From NCBI GenBank assembly GCA_016584305.1, contig JACEEZ010022536.1, positions 12,681-76,680 of the forward strand: 64,000 nucleotides of DNA. The letters run 5' to 3'. A program made the translations under genes and the position numbers. This DNA is from Chionoecetes opilio (taxonomy: Eukaryota; Arthropoda; Malacostraca; Decapoda; Majidae). Below, piece by piece: positions 1 through 9,724 of this stretch (position 1 is its first letter; each line of letters opens with the position of its first letter). Under the pieces are notes generated by a model. The model was not told the origin of the DNA and did no database searches. It saw only the letters and a program-made list of their open reading frames with translations.

Positions 1-245
1 GAGGGGAGGATTAGGCTCATATTGCCTCCCTCGAAGCGGGTACGTTACTAGAAACGCCAATGTAAATTGCATGTGGTGGTGCTAGGCAAGTGGGCACAAA
101 CGTTAATCCGTATTCGTTAATTAACGAAGTTAACATTTTCGTAAGTTTTAACTTTTAGTTAACTTTGGAAATCATTATCGGACTAATTAACTTCCGTTAC
201 ATTTAACTTCCGTTAACTCAAGTCCGCTAACCAAAAAATTCATTC
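1..245 (+). other. GTTAA-rich non-coding segment flanking a hAT remnant
   Basis: Positions 100-240 are dense in short motifs such as TTAACTTCCGTTA, in both orientations. The reverse copy is 33290-33430. No open frame is credible. It lies directly before the hAT transposase remnant and may be part of that element. Confidence 0.4.
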
Positions 246-249
246 TACT

Positions 250-800
250 GCTGACAGATGCTGCCTTTTTGGGTGAGCAAGTGTTGGTGGACTTGTTGAT
301 CAAGTTCAACACAGCCATCCCCTCCAGTGGTGCAGTGGAGCGTTTGTTCTCTATGGGCAAGGACATTTGAGGGCAGTGCTGCAGTGGAGCGTTTGTTCTC
401 TATGGGCAAGGACATCTTGAGGGCAGTGCTGCAGTGGAGCGTTTGTTCTCTATGGCAAGGACATCTTGAGGGCAGTGCTGCAGTGGAGCGTTTGTTCTCT
501 ATGGCAAGGACATCTTGAGGGCAGTGGTGCAGTGGAGCGTTTGTTCTCTATGGCAAGGACATCTTGAGGGCAGTGCTGCAGTGGAGCGTTTGTTCTCTAT
601 GGCAAGGACATCTTGAGGGCAGTGGTGCAGTGGAGCGTTTGTTCTCTATGGGCAAGGACATCTTGAGGGCAGTGCTGCAGTGGAGCGTTTGTTCTCTATG
701 GCAAGGACATCTTGAGGGCCAAGAGATCATCCCTGTCTGAGGAAAACTTTGGCATGCTACTTTTCATGAGGGGAACATGCATTTTTAAGTGTTGCCTAAA
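250..800 (+). pseudogene. hAT transposase C-terminal dimerisation region, disrupted
   Basis: Seen: a frame reading LTDAAFLGEQVLVDLLIKF then NTAIPSSGAVERLFSMGKDI, interrupted by a tandem array, then ending ILRAKRSSLSEENFGMLLF followed by MRG. The pattern S-x-A-V-E-R-L-F-S-x-G-K-D-I...R..L..E.....L.F.R is the signature of the hAT (hobo/Ac/Tam3) C-terminal dimerisation domain, the most conserved end of these DNA-transposon transposases. The upstream catalytic part is absent from the window. The frame is broken by an internal 50-bp expansion at 325-715. Near 770 the terminal codons run in a shifted frame straight into the next minisatellite. It cannot encode a working transposase. Confidence 0.85.
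325..715 (+). repeat. 50-bp tandem repeat inside the hAT dimerisation motif, about 8 copies
   Basis: The repeated unit encodes roughly SAAVERLFSMGKDILRA, the core hAT signature, copied about eight times. Unit length varies between 49 and 53 because of one-base indels, so the frame changes from copy to copy. The only variation is GCTGCAG versus GGTGCAG and GGGC versus GGC. Mirrored at 32805-33200. Confidence 0.9.
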
Positions 801-3715
801 TCCAAACATACATTTTTATGCTGTTTTTAAGTGTTGCCTATATCCAAACATACTTTTTTATGCAGTTTTTAAGTGTTGCCTATATCCAAACATACATTTT
901 TATGCAGTTTTTAAGTGTTGCCTATATCCAAACATACTTTTTTATGCAGTTTTTAAGTGTTGCCTATATCCAAACATACTTTTTTATGCAGTTTTTAAGT
1001 GTTGCCTATATCCAAACATACATTTTTATGCAGTTTTTAAGTGTTGCCTATATCCAAACATACTTTTTTATGCAGTTTTTAAGTGTTGCCTATATCCAAA
1101 CATACTTTTTTATGCTGTTTTTAAGTGTTGCCTATATCCAAACATACTTTTTTATGCTGTTTTTAAGTGTTGCCTATATCCAAACATACTTTTTTATGCA
1201 GTTTTTAAGTGTTGCCTATATCCAAACATACTTTTTATGCAGTTTTTAAGTGTTGCCTATATTCCAAACATACTTTTTTATGCTGTTTTTAAGTGTTGCC
1301 TATAATCCAAACATACTTTTTATGCAGTTTTTAGTGTTGCCTATATCCAAACATACTTTTTTAAGCAGTTTTTTAAGTGTTGCCTATATCCAAAACATAC
1401 TTTTTTATGCAGTTTTTAAGTGTTGCCTATATCCAAACATACTTTTTTATGCAGTTTTTAAGTGTTGCCTATATCCGAACATACTTTTTTATGCAGTTTT
1501 AAGTGTTGCCTATATCCAAACATACTTTTTTATGCAGTTTTTAAGTGTTGCCTATATCCAAACATACTTTTTTATGCTGTTTTTAAGTGTTGCCTATATC
1601 CAAACACTTTTTTATGCTGTTTTTAAGTGTTGCCTATATCCAAACATACTTTTTTATGCTGTTTTTAAGTGTTGCCTATATCCAAACATACTTTTTATGC
1701 TGTTTTTAAGTGTTGCCTATATCCAAACATACTTTTTTAAGCAGTTTTTAAGTGTTGCCTATATCCAAACATACTTTTTTATGCAGTTTTTAAGTGTTGC
1801 CTATATCCAAACATACTTTTTTATGCAGTTTTTAAGTGTTGCCTATATCCAAAACATACTTTTTATGCTGTTTTTAAGTGTTGCCTATATCCAAACATAC
1901 TTTTTATGCAGTTTTTAAGTGTTGCTTATATCCAAACATACTTTTTTATGCAGTTTTTAAGTGTTTGCCTATATCCAAACATACTTTTTTATGCAGTTTT
2001 TTAAGTGTTGCCTATATCCAAACATACTTTTTATGCAGTTTTTAAGTGTTGCCTATATCCAAACATACTTTTTTATGCAGTTTTTAAAGTGTTGCCTATA
2101 TCCAAACATACTTTTTTATGCAGTTTTTAAGTGTTGCCTATATCCAAACATACTTTTTTATGCTGTTTTTAAGTGTTTGCCTATATCCAAACATACTTTT
2201 TATGCAGTTTTAAGTGTTGCCTATATCCAAACATATTTTTTATGCTGTTTTTAAGTGTTGCCTATATCCAAACATACTTTTTTATGCTGTTTTTAAGTGT
2301 TGCCTATATCCAAACATACTTTTTTATGCTGTTTTTAAGTGTTGCCTATATCCAAACATACTTTTTTATGCTGTTTTTAAGTGTTGCCTATATCCAAACA
2401 TACTTTTTTATGCTGTTTTTAAGTGTTGCCTATATCCAAACATACTTTTTTATGCTGTTTTTAAGTGTTGCCTATATCCAAACATACTTTTTTATGCAGT
2501 TTTTAAGTGTTGCCTATATCCAAACATACTTTTTTATGCTGTTTTTAAGTGTTGCCTATATCCAAACATACTTTTTTATGCAGTTTTTAAGTGTTGCCTA
2601 TATCCAAACATACTTTTTTATGCAGTTTTTAAGTGTTGCCTATATCCGAACATACTTTTTTATGCAGTTTTTAAGTGTTGCCTATATCCAAAACATACTT
2701 TTTTATGCAGTTTTAAGTGTTGCTATATCCAAACATACTTTTTTATGCTGTTTTTAAGTGTTGCCTATATCCAAACACACTTTTTTATGCTGTTTTTAAG
2801 TGTTGCCTATATCCAAAACATACTTTTTTATGCTGTTTTTAAGTGTTGAATATATCCAAACATACTTTTTATGCTGTTTTAAGTGTTGCCTATATCCAAA
2901 CATACTTTTTTATGCTGTTTTTAAGTGTTGCCTATATCCAAACATACTTTTTTATGCAGTTTTTAAGTGTTGCCTATATCCAAACATACTTTTTTATGCT
3001 GTTTTTAAGTGTTGCCTATATCCAAACATACTTTTTTATGCTGTTTTTAAGTGTTGCCTATATCCAAACATACTTTTTTATGCAGTTTTTAAGTGTGCTT
3101 ATATCCAAACATACTTTTTTATGCAGTTTTAAGTGTTGCCTATATCCAAACATACTTTTTTATGCAGTTTTTAAGTGTTGCCTATATCCAAACATACTTT
3201 TTTATGCAGTTTTTAAGTGTTGCCTAGTATCCAAACATACTTTTTATGCAGTTTTTAAGTGTTGCCTATATCCAAACATACTTTTTATGCTGTTTTTAAG
3301 TGTGTGCCTATATCAAACATACTTTTTATGCAGTTTTAAGTGTTGCCTATATCCAAACATACTTTTTTTATGCTGTTTTTTAAGTGTTGCTATATCCAAA
3401 CATACTTTTTTATGCAGTTTTTAAGTGTTGCCTATATCCAAACATACTTTTTTTATGCTGTTTTTAAGTGTTGCCTATATCCAAACATACTTTTTTATGC
3501 AGTTTTTAAGTGTTGCCTATATCCAAACATACTTTTTTATGCAGTTTTTAAGTGTTGCCTATATCCAAACATACTTTTTTATGCAGTTTTTAAGTGTTGC
3601 CTTTATCCAAACATACTTTTTTATGCAGTTTTTAAGTGTTGCCTATATCCAAACATACTTTTTTATGCAGTTTTTAAGTGTTGCCTATATCCAAACATAC
3701 TTTATTATGCAGTTT
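784..3715 (+). repeat. 42-bp minisatellite, about 70 copies
   Basis: The unit is 42 bp: GTTTTTAAGTGTTGCC, then TATATCCAAACATAC, then TTTTTTATGCA. It begins immediately after the hAT transposase remnant. The first, slightly divergent copy overlaps the expected stop region, so the array probably grew from the 3' end of that element. Because 42 is a multiple of three, the array reads as long repetitive open frames (VFKCCLYPNILFYA per unit), but frequent single-base indels break every frame. Copies differ mainly at CAG/CTG in the GCAG/GCTG step and in T-run length. Mirrored at 29772-32735. Confidence 0.97.
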
Positions 3716-4077
3716 TCAAGACTACTTTCCAAAAAATAAAAAAGTCACCCCTATATGTATGCCATAAATAGTGTATGCAAGGAGTGAATTTGACCCTGAA
3801 AAAACAGCCAGAATGCATATTGTAAACAGCTTCCAAGGCGTGGGCTTCCGGACCCCCGGCTATCAAGCAGCGCCTTGCTTGGCTGGGCTTGCAAGCAATC
3901 GCCACCTGCCACTACCTGCATTCCAACTCCTACTTTATAAGACAATGAAAAACACCGCATCATGTAGTGTCTAGGTTTTCAAAATATCTGCATAACATCC
4001 GCATTCATGGTTGTGGATGTTAAAAATGCTATGGATATGCGCGGATGTGAATGCGGATATCCGGTCCACCTATACTG
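3716..4077 (+). mobile_element. Probable terminal part of a hAT-like element
   Basis: This stretch between the two minisatellites has no gene. Positions 3985-4077 contain repeated ATCCGCATTC/GAATGCGGAT motifs and close with GGTCCACCTATACTG at 4077. On the minus strand that is an element-like start, CAGTATAGGTGGACC. Subterminal GCGGATATCCG motifs of this kind are common in hAT elements, and the hAT transposase end lies 3 kb away in the same orientation. Assignment as the element's 3' terminus is inference. Mirrored at 29416-29770. Confidence 0.35.
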
Positions 4078-4379
4078 AATGCCACACTTCCCGCTGCCTT
4101 ATACAGCACGTCAGAAGTATAAGTCAAACTACATACAGCAGGTAATACATGAGTCACTCTTCGCATCTCATCATCCGTAATAACAGAACATGCCAGAAAA
4201 ATATAATAGCAAAGAAAATAACCAAAACAAAGAAAAAATAAAATAAATAAAGGGAACAAATATGGGATAAAAAGGATATATAAATAAAGCTACAAAAAAA
4301 GAAAATAAAGGAAATATAAATTTTAAAAACTCAGAAAAAATAAGAAAAAAATAGAAAAATGCTTCACAGGAAAAAAAAA

Positions 4380-5595
4380 AAAAAAAATTACAAAAAAGAG
4401 AATAGCCGCCACTACAGTAGAAAAAAAATACAAAAAAAGAGAATAGCCGCCACTACAGTAGAAAAAAAAATACAAAATACAAAGAAACACGCTTCAAAAA
4501 ATGGCGGATACAAAAAAAAATAAGACGAGAAAAAACGTAAAAACCAACAAAATAATAAAATATAACTACAAAAAACTACAAAATGCAACTACAGAAAAAT
4601 AAAATAACCGCCACTACAAAAAACTACAAAACGCATCTACAAAAAAATAAAAATAACCGCCACTACAAAAAAAAAAAATAAACTGCCACTACAGAAAAAT
4701 AAAATAACTGCCACAAAAAAAAAAAAAATAACCGCCACTACAGAAAAATAAAATAACTGCCACTACAGAAAAATAAAATAACTGCCACTACAAAAAAATA
4801 AAATAACTGCCACAACAAAATAATAAAATAACTGCCACAAAAAATAATAAAATAACCGCCACTACAAAAAAAATAAAATAACTGCCACAACAAAATAATA
4901 AAATAACCGCCACTACAAAATAAATAAAATAACTGCCACAAACAAAATAATAAAATAACTGCCACAACAAAAAAATAAAATAACTGCCACAACAAAAAAA
5001 TAAAATAACTGCCACAACAAAAAAATAAAATAACTGCCACAACAAAAAATAAAATAACCGCCACTACAAAAAAAAAAAATAACCACCACAAAAAAATAAA
5101 AATTATAACTGCCACTACAAAAAAATAAAATAACCGCCACTACAAAAAATAAAATAACCGCCACTACAAAAAAAAAATAACCGCCACTACAGAAAAATAA
5201 AATAACCGCCACTACAAAAAAATAAAATAACCGCCACTACAGAAAAATAAAATAACCGCCACTACAAAAAAATAAAATAACCGCCACTACAGAAAAATAA
5301 AATAACCGCCACTACAAAAAAATAAAATAACTGCCACTACAAAAAAAAAAAATAACTGCCACTACAGAAAAATAAAATAACTGTCACTACAAAAAAATAA
5401 AATATCCGCCACAACAACAAAAAAAAATAACCGCCACTACAGAAAAATAAAATAACCGCCACTACAAAAAAATAAAATAACCGCCACTACAAAATAATAA
5501 AATAACCGCCACAACAAAAAAAGAAAATAACCGCCACTACAAAAAAAATAAATTACCGCCACTACAGCAAAAAAAAATAACCGCCACTACAACAA
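4380..5595 (+). repeat. A-rich 25-bp minisatellite, about 48 copies
   Basis: The unit is CCGCCACTACAAAAAAATA plus AAATAA, with CCGCC/CTGCC and CACTACA/CACAACA variants. Upstream, 4190-4380 is A-rich DNA leading into it. Open frames on the minus strand here (runs of FFVVAVILFF) only reflect the repeat. Mirrored at 27885-29110. Confidence 0.95.
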
Positions 5596-6146
5596 AAATA
5601 ACAAAAACAAAGAAAGCAACAGCAAAATAACAAGAAAAAAAGAGCTACAAAAGAAAATAATGTGCAAAAAAAAAATATATTTTTTTTTTAAACTAAAAAA
5701 AATAAATAAAAAAAAGCTAACAAAAATATTTAAAATCTACAAATAAGGAAAATAAATAGAACATAAATAAGAAACAAATAAACAAAAAACCGCTTCAAAA
5801 AAAGAAAATAAAGAAAAAAACAGTAAAAACAAACCATAACAAATGCTACAAGAGAAAAAACTGAATAACAAAAGAAAACAAAAGAACAAATGCTAAAAAA
5901 TAAATAAATAAATAAATAAATAAATACCGGCCACTACAGTACTTACCTGGAGGATATTACGATGGATAACTTAAACAAAAAGAAAATAGAATAAAAACAA
6001 GATTCTCAATACCATGTCAAGAAAAAATTCTCCCCCCCCCAAAAAAATGCAATGAAAAACACAAGATTCTCAGTACAGTACCAGGAAAAAAATAAGACAA
6101 AAATAATAATAATAATACCTATGGATATAAAATAACCATTCCTGAC
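5596..6146 (+). other. A-rich intron sequence with an (AAAT)n tract
   Basis: A-rich DNA with an (AAAT)n microsatellite at about 5897-5925 and a CCCCCCCC run near 6034. It lies directly downstream (on the minus strand) of a myosin V exon, so it is probably intronic. No gene or RNA is visible. Mirrored at about 27330-27885. Confidence 0.6.
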
Positions 6147-6303
6147 CTCCATGATGGGGTTTGAGGCGAGGATCTTCTTCTGGATCTGTGTCTCGGAGTC
6201 AGCGCCGCCAACACAGGCAAAGTACCTCATGGCATACTTGGCGGACACTGTCTTGCCCGCACCAGACTCCCCCGACACTATGAGGCTCTGGTCACGGTTG
6301 TCT
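6147..6303 (-). CDS. Myosin V heavy chain, internal exon with the P-loop
   Basis: This 157-bp exon on the minus strand encodes part of the motor domain of class V myosin, the actin-based vesicle and organelle transport motor. The translation contains [19 protein letters not shown], then [15 protein letters not shown], then [17 protein letters not shown] (6249-6272) is the ATP-binding P-loop of the myosin head. The [11 protein letters not shown] continuation is typical of class V. The acceptor is a pyrimidine-rich TTAG at 6304-6307 and the donor is GAG|GTCAGG at 6146. It enters in phase 2 and leaves in phase 0, which joins correctly with the exon at 9236-9380 to give ...GMERDNRDQ.... The frame is uninterrupted, unlike the copy at 27162-27326. 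Class assignment is confident; the paralogue is not resolved. Confidence 0.9.
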
Positions 6304-6314
6304 CTAAGGGGGGG

Positions 6315-6425
6315 GGGGAGATAATAGTATAGCTCTGGGGGTAATAGGTAAGTAATAGTAATAATAGTAGTAATAGTAATAATAGCAGTAATACTGTAGT
6401 AATAATAGTAGTCATGTAATAGTAA
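6315..6425 (+). repeat. Imperfect TAA/TAG triplet tract in a myosin V intron
   Basis: Irregular AATAGTAGTAATAGTAATAA-type DNA lying immediately 5' (minus strand) of the P-loop exon. It separates the exon from the partial exon copy at 6453-6499. Mirrored at about 27030-27125. Confidence 0.6.
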
Positions 6426-6452
6426 TACCAGTAGTAAGGGAAAAACATCATA

Positions 6453-6499
6453 GTTCCGGACACTAGGAGGCTCTCTCTGGTCACGGCAGTCTCTGGGAG
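6453..6499 (-). pseudogene. Partial copy of the start of the myosin P-loop exon, in the intron
   Basis: On the minus strand this 47-bp stretch reads CTCCCAGAGACTGCCGTGAC, then CAGAGAGAGCCTCCTAGTG, then TCCGGAAC. It closely resembles the acceptor and first 35 bases of the exon at 6147-6303 ([13 protein letters not shown] there, RDCRDQ...SLLVSG here). The similarity stops before the P-loop. It is therefore a truncated tandem duplicate of an exon start with its own AG acceptor, not a usable exon. The mirrored copy is about 26965-27015. Confidence 0.6.
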
Positions 6500-6895
6500 G
6501 GGGAGGATGAGATAATAGCATGATAAAATTTGTTAACATGAAAATGACTACGTTAGCGGGGAAGACTAACCTAGTCGCCGCACGTTAAAGTAATCGTCCA
6601 GACCATTTCATCATTCCTGATTTAATGCAATCAAAGCATAGCCATTAACGAGTATATCAACAATACGTCGTCACTTCTTGCATCCAGTCAGCCGTTTTTA
6701 AATAATCCGCAATCAAAATCTGCAAATTCCCCGAGTTCTCAAAACACTCCTCAAGGTTTGCAGACGCTGCGCAGCAGGCTCGGTGACGCAGCAAAAGGCA
6801 GCGCTCTCCCCGCGCGCAGATTCAGAAGGATGTAAACACAGGAGATATATATAGTACTTGAAGATTTTTGGGTGTTTCTGATAGATTTATTTTGC
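6500..6895 (+). other. Unassigned intronic DNA
   Basis: No gene, RNA or tandem repeat is recognised. The interval lies between two myosin V exons on the minus strand and is presumably intron. Mirrored at about 26560-26960. Confidence 0.5.
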
Positions 6896-6902
6896 GATGT
6901 GG

Positions 6903-7096
6903 CTTAGCACCCATTTGCAAACTGTGGGGCCACGATATATGTGTGCAGATGTGTGCAGCGGCAGGAAGCGGCGGGTAGTAGCCAGGCCACCGAGATGAGA
7001 GGGCTGCAGTACCCTGGCTACTACCCGCCGCTCCCCGTCGCTCCACACGTCTGCACACATATATCGTCGCCGTGTGGGTTGTGAATGGGTGCTAAG
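6903..7096. repeat. Foldback element, about 95-bp arms
   Basis: The left side (CTTAGCACCCATT..., CGATATATGTGTGCAG, GGCGGGTAGTAGCCAGG) is repeated as reverse complement on the right (CCTGGCTACTACCCGCC, CTGCACACATATATCG, AATGGGTGCTAAG). About 25 bp separate the arms. No coding capacity. It resembles a foldback MITE; no target duplication was established. The mirrored copy is at 26355-26559. Confidence 0.75.
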
Positions 7097-7462
7097 CTCT
7101 CGGGAAGGGCTAAGCTTTCTTGCTGTGCCCATGCAGGATGCAAGTATGTGCCGTGTCGCACAAAAAATATACCAGAAGCACCCGGAATTCTTCGGGTACT
7201 GTATTTTTCTCCGCGTCTCCATGTGTCTGTGTCGGGCGGGGCTGGGAGGCTTCCTGCCGTGACGTCGCCAGCAAGTTTCCCGCCACGGCTGGAATGGGGC
7301 TGTTGTTTTTCCCGCGCTTTTTACAAAAGTCATGTTTTTAGGGAAATAAGGCGTGGAAATGAATATTTTTTGTGGATTAGGTATTTTGAATGTCCCTTCA
7401 ACATAAATATGCAAGGAATAAATGTGTCTGGACGATGACTTTAAGTTGGTGAAAACATGCTA

Positions 7463-7603
7463 CCCTTCACTCCCCCCTTCCGAACGCACGGGATTGGCCG
7501 AGGTGTTGGGTGTTGGGTGAGAATGCCTTACTCCATGTTCACCAACACCCAACAGCCAACACCTCAGCCAGTCCCGTGGGTTCGGAAGGGGGGAGTGAAG
7601 GGG
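7463..7603. repeat. Short palindromic element
   Basis: CCCTTCACTCCCCCCTTCCG at the left pairs with CGGAAGGGGGGAGTGAAGGG at the right. The pairing continues through ACGGGA..GGCCGAGGTGTTGG into a small loop, giving about 60-bp arms. Mirrored at 25838-25976. Probably a small foldback transposon. Confidence 0.75.
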
Positions 7604-7748
7604 CCACCTTAACGTGCGGCCAGTCTGTGTCTATACAGAGGTGCTGCTAACAACGCAGCATTAAGCATGGGGTTGTCTTATTTAATGTCAAGGGACTCTA
7701 GAATTCCTAGGCTTGGACTTTATCAGAGATCTATAAATAATCTATCTA

Positions 7749-8778
7749 CAGGAGAACCTCGTTTATCCGGCACCCTCGGGGGGGAGCGCATGCCGGATAA
7801 CTCATTTTGCCGTTGTTTTGAGAGTTACTCTTATGGAATCGCCCAAAATCCCAATAAATACTGTGGTATCTGGAGGTTGTTGTTGTTGTTGTTTTAGGGC
7901 TGCGAGGATCCCTTGGGGAACACTATGAGCCCTGGTGATGTCCTATGATGCTATCACAGGCGCGGTAGTTGACCTGTCTTCCTCAGGAAGGCACAGGTGA
8001 GGCGGATGACGGCGTGTTGCCGAGAGGGGGGAACGCCAGCCGCCGCCAGCAGGGTGGGCAGGTCAAAGGTGGTGACGTTCAGGGCGAGGAGTTGAGACTG
8101 TAGCACTACACGGTGTGAGTGGAAGCGCGGACACTGCAGCAGAAAGTGTTCAATAGTCTCCGGAAAATTCATGCACCAAGGGCAGTGGGGGTCAGGGGAC
8201 AGACGGAGGCGATGCAGGTGAGCTGTGAGTGTCGTGTGCCTCAGTCGGAGGCGGGTGAGAGTGACATCCAGGACACGGGACTTTGTCCTTATCCACGGCT
8301 GGGGGGAAGAGTCACTGCGGTATTGGCCCATGGAGGTGATGCGGAGGGCATCGCCGAGTGTGTTATTCCAGGTGGAGCGGCAGACCCGGGAGATGAGGCG
8401 TTTGGCCGCGGAGAGCGGCAGAGGGAAGGGTGTCGTGTTTACATCTGTTAGGCCATCTGGCAGCAGAATCAGCCACCTCGTTGCCTGGGATACCAGCGTG
8501 GGAGGGAACCCACTGGAAGGCGATCTCCCACCCCTCGTTGGTAAGGTGAAGGGCCCTCTGGATGGTGTGGACGAGGGACGTAGAGGATCGTGGATGGCGG
8601 GAGAGGAGGAGGTGGAGTGAGGAGAGGGAGTCTGTGTAGACCACAGCCTTGCCCAACTAAATTTCTGCCGATTTTCTCAGTTTTAGAAATAATTATACCT
8701 AATTAATGCCTGGGTCGATTAGTGCCTTTGTTTTGAGGCTGCCGTTGTTTTAAAAGCCGGTTAAATGAGGTTCTCCTG
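7749..8778. mobile_element. TA-flanked TIR element (Tigger/pogo-like ends) carrying a LINE fragment
   Basis: The termini are CAGGAGAACCTCGTTTATCC at 7749 and the inverted GGTTAAATGAGGTTCTCCTG ending at 8778. Each is flanked by TA, the target duplication of Tc1/mariner-superfamily elements. Ends of the form CAGxxxAACCTCGTTTAxCC are typical of the Tigger/pogo branch. No transposase is present; the middle is filled by the LINE 3' end at 7954-8656. The subterminal 80 bp (8690-8778) is the same sequence that forms the 83-bp tandem array at 63528-64000. The mirrored copy is at 24651-25694. Confidence 0.75.
7954..8656 (-). pseudogene. LINE ORF2 3' end: RNase H domain and C-terminal zinc knuckle
   Basis: The minus-strand frame first encodes an RNase H domain part: AVVYTDSLSSLHLL, then EIAFQWVPSHAGIPGNEVAD. 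After a one-base frameshift near 8420 it encodes the C-terminal tail of jockey/R1-type non-LTR retrotransposons: TRLRLRHTTLTAHLHRLRL, then a C-x2-C...H...C motif in PHCPWCMNFPETIEHFLLQC. It ends at a TGA at 7954-7956. Catalytic Asp of RNase H (YTDS) is visible; the reverse transcriptase is missing. The fragment lies wholly inside the TIR element 7749-8778. Fragments of the same tail recur at 37740-37870 and 60455-60540. Confidence 0.85.
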
Positions 8779-9235
8779 TATCTATCTTTAACAGAAATTC
8801 TGCTGAAAGTAGATCAGAAAGTTTATAGAAGATACAAAACCATTTTAGAAAGAAATAACTGATCATTTGACTTATGAGTCCTTGAAATCCCAATGGTTCA
8901 TAGCACTACTACCTCTTCATCTGTGTGACAATAATGACTAGTATAAATCACCGGTAGCTTTCCTTCTGCGTGAAATCCTCCTCTGCCACGGCAAAGATAG
9001 GTGGCTCTGTTAACTGCCATTTAACGCTATTAATACTAAACTACTACTTATACTGTTACATCAACACTACCTTTCCATCTGTGTCAATGCCTACCCCTAT
9101 ACTGGAAGATTCATTTGTTCATTTCTTTATAGGCTCTGACACCTAGCGCTGATTGTGACTATAAGAAAGGATCATATAAACAATACTACCTCTAAATATG
9201 TGTGATAATAAAGGCAGATCAAACAATAACCGCAC
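8779..9235 (+). other. Intronic DNA between TIR element and myosin exon
   Basis: AT-rich, no gene recognised. It is the part of the myosin V intron nearest the upstream exon. Mirrored at about 24190-24650. Confidence 0.5.
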
Positions 9236-9380
9236 CTTTCCATCCCAGTGAATGCCTCCTCCGACACGGCAGAGATGTGAGGGTCCGGGTCGCCCATGGA
9301 GTGGCCCCGGTAGGCGTTGATGGTGTCCGGGCCATAGATGTGCAGCTCCTCATAGGGATTGATGGCCACCAACACAATGC
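9236..9380 (-). CDS. Myosin V heavy chain, internal exon upstream of the P-loop exon
   Basis: This 145-bp minus-strand exon encodes [20 protein letters not shown], then [18 protein letters not shown], then [10 protein letters not shown]. It is the myosin-head segment just before the P-loop. VAINPYE and the YG..I..YRG..MGD..PHI pattern are conserved in class V motors. The acceptor is TGTGCAG at 9381-9387 after a pyrimidine-rich tract, and the donor is AAAG|GTGCGG at 9235. Entry is phase 1 and exit phase 2, matching the next exon at 6147-6303. The frame is open throughout; the copy at 24041-24188 is frameshifted. The intron between the two exons is about 2.9 kb and contains the TIR element and foldbacks described. 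Confidence 0.9.
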
Positions 9381-9724
9381 CTGCACAGGGGGTGAGGCAA
9401 GGTATTAATTAAGTTGTCGCAAAAAATTAAATTAGGCAAAATCAAAATTCAGGCCAAACAAGGCAAGGTTAGTAATTAAGGCAGAGACACCATGGCACAG
9501 CCCTGCTATTTTATTACTTATTATTCTATATATTACTTGTATTACTATTTATTACCTGGACAAGGCAATGCAAGGTATAATAGCTGTTGACGCAAAAACA
9601 AGAAGGCAAAAACCCTAGGTGACAATCCTGCTACTAATCCTATTTATTACTCATGTGCAAAATTAAACAACAACCAGGGCTCTCTAAATGTTTGGGTTAC
9701 TGGATACCAGAGCAATGGGACCTC

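Noticed and set aside
784..3715. Possible CRISPR-like regular repeat
   Set aside because: Units are contiguous with no unique spacers, and the genome is eukaryotic.
712..3771. Long repetitive forward open frames (up to 222 codons)
   Set aside because: They only reflect the 42-bp period being divisible by three; frames break at every indel and the mirrored copy breaks elsewhere.
6006..6539. 177-codon minus frame containing the myosin P-loop
   Set aside because: Only the part 6147-6303 is exon; the rest is intron read-through with splice signals on both sides.
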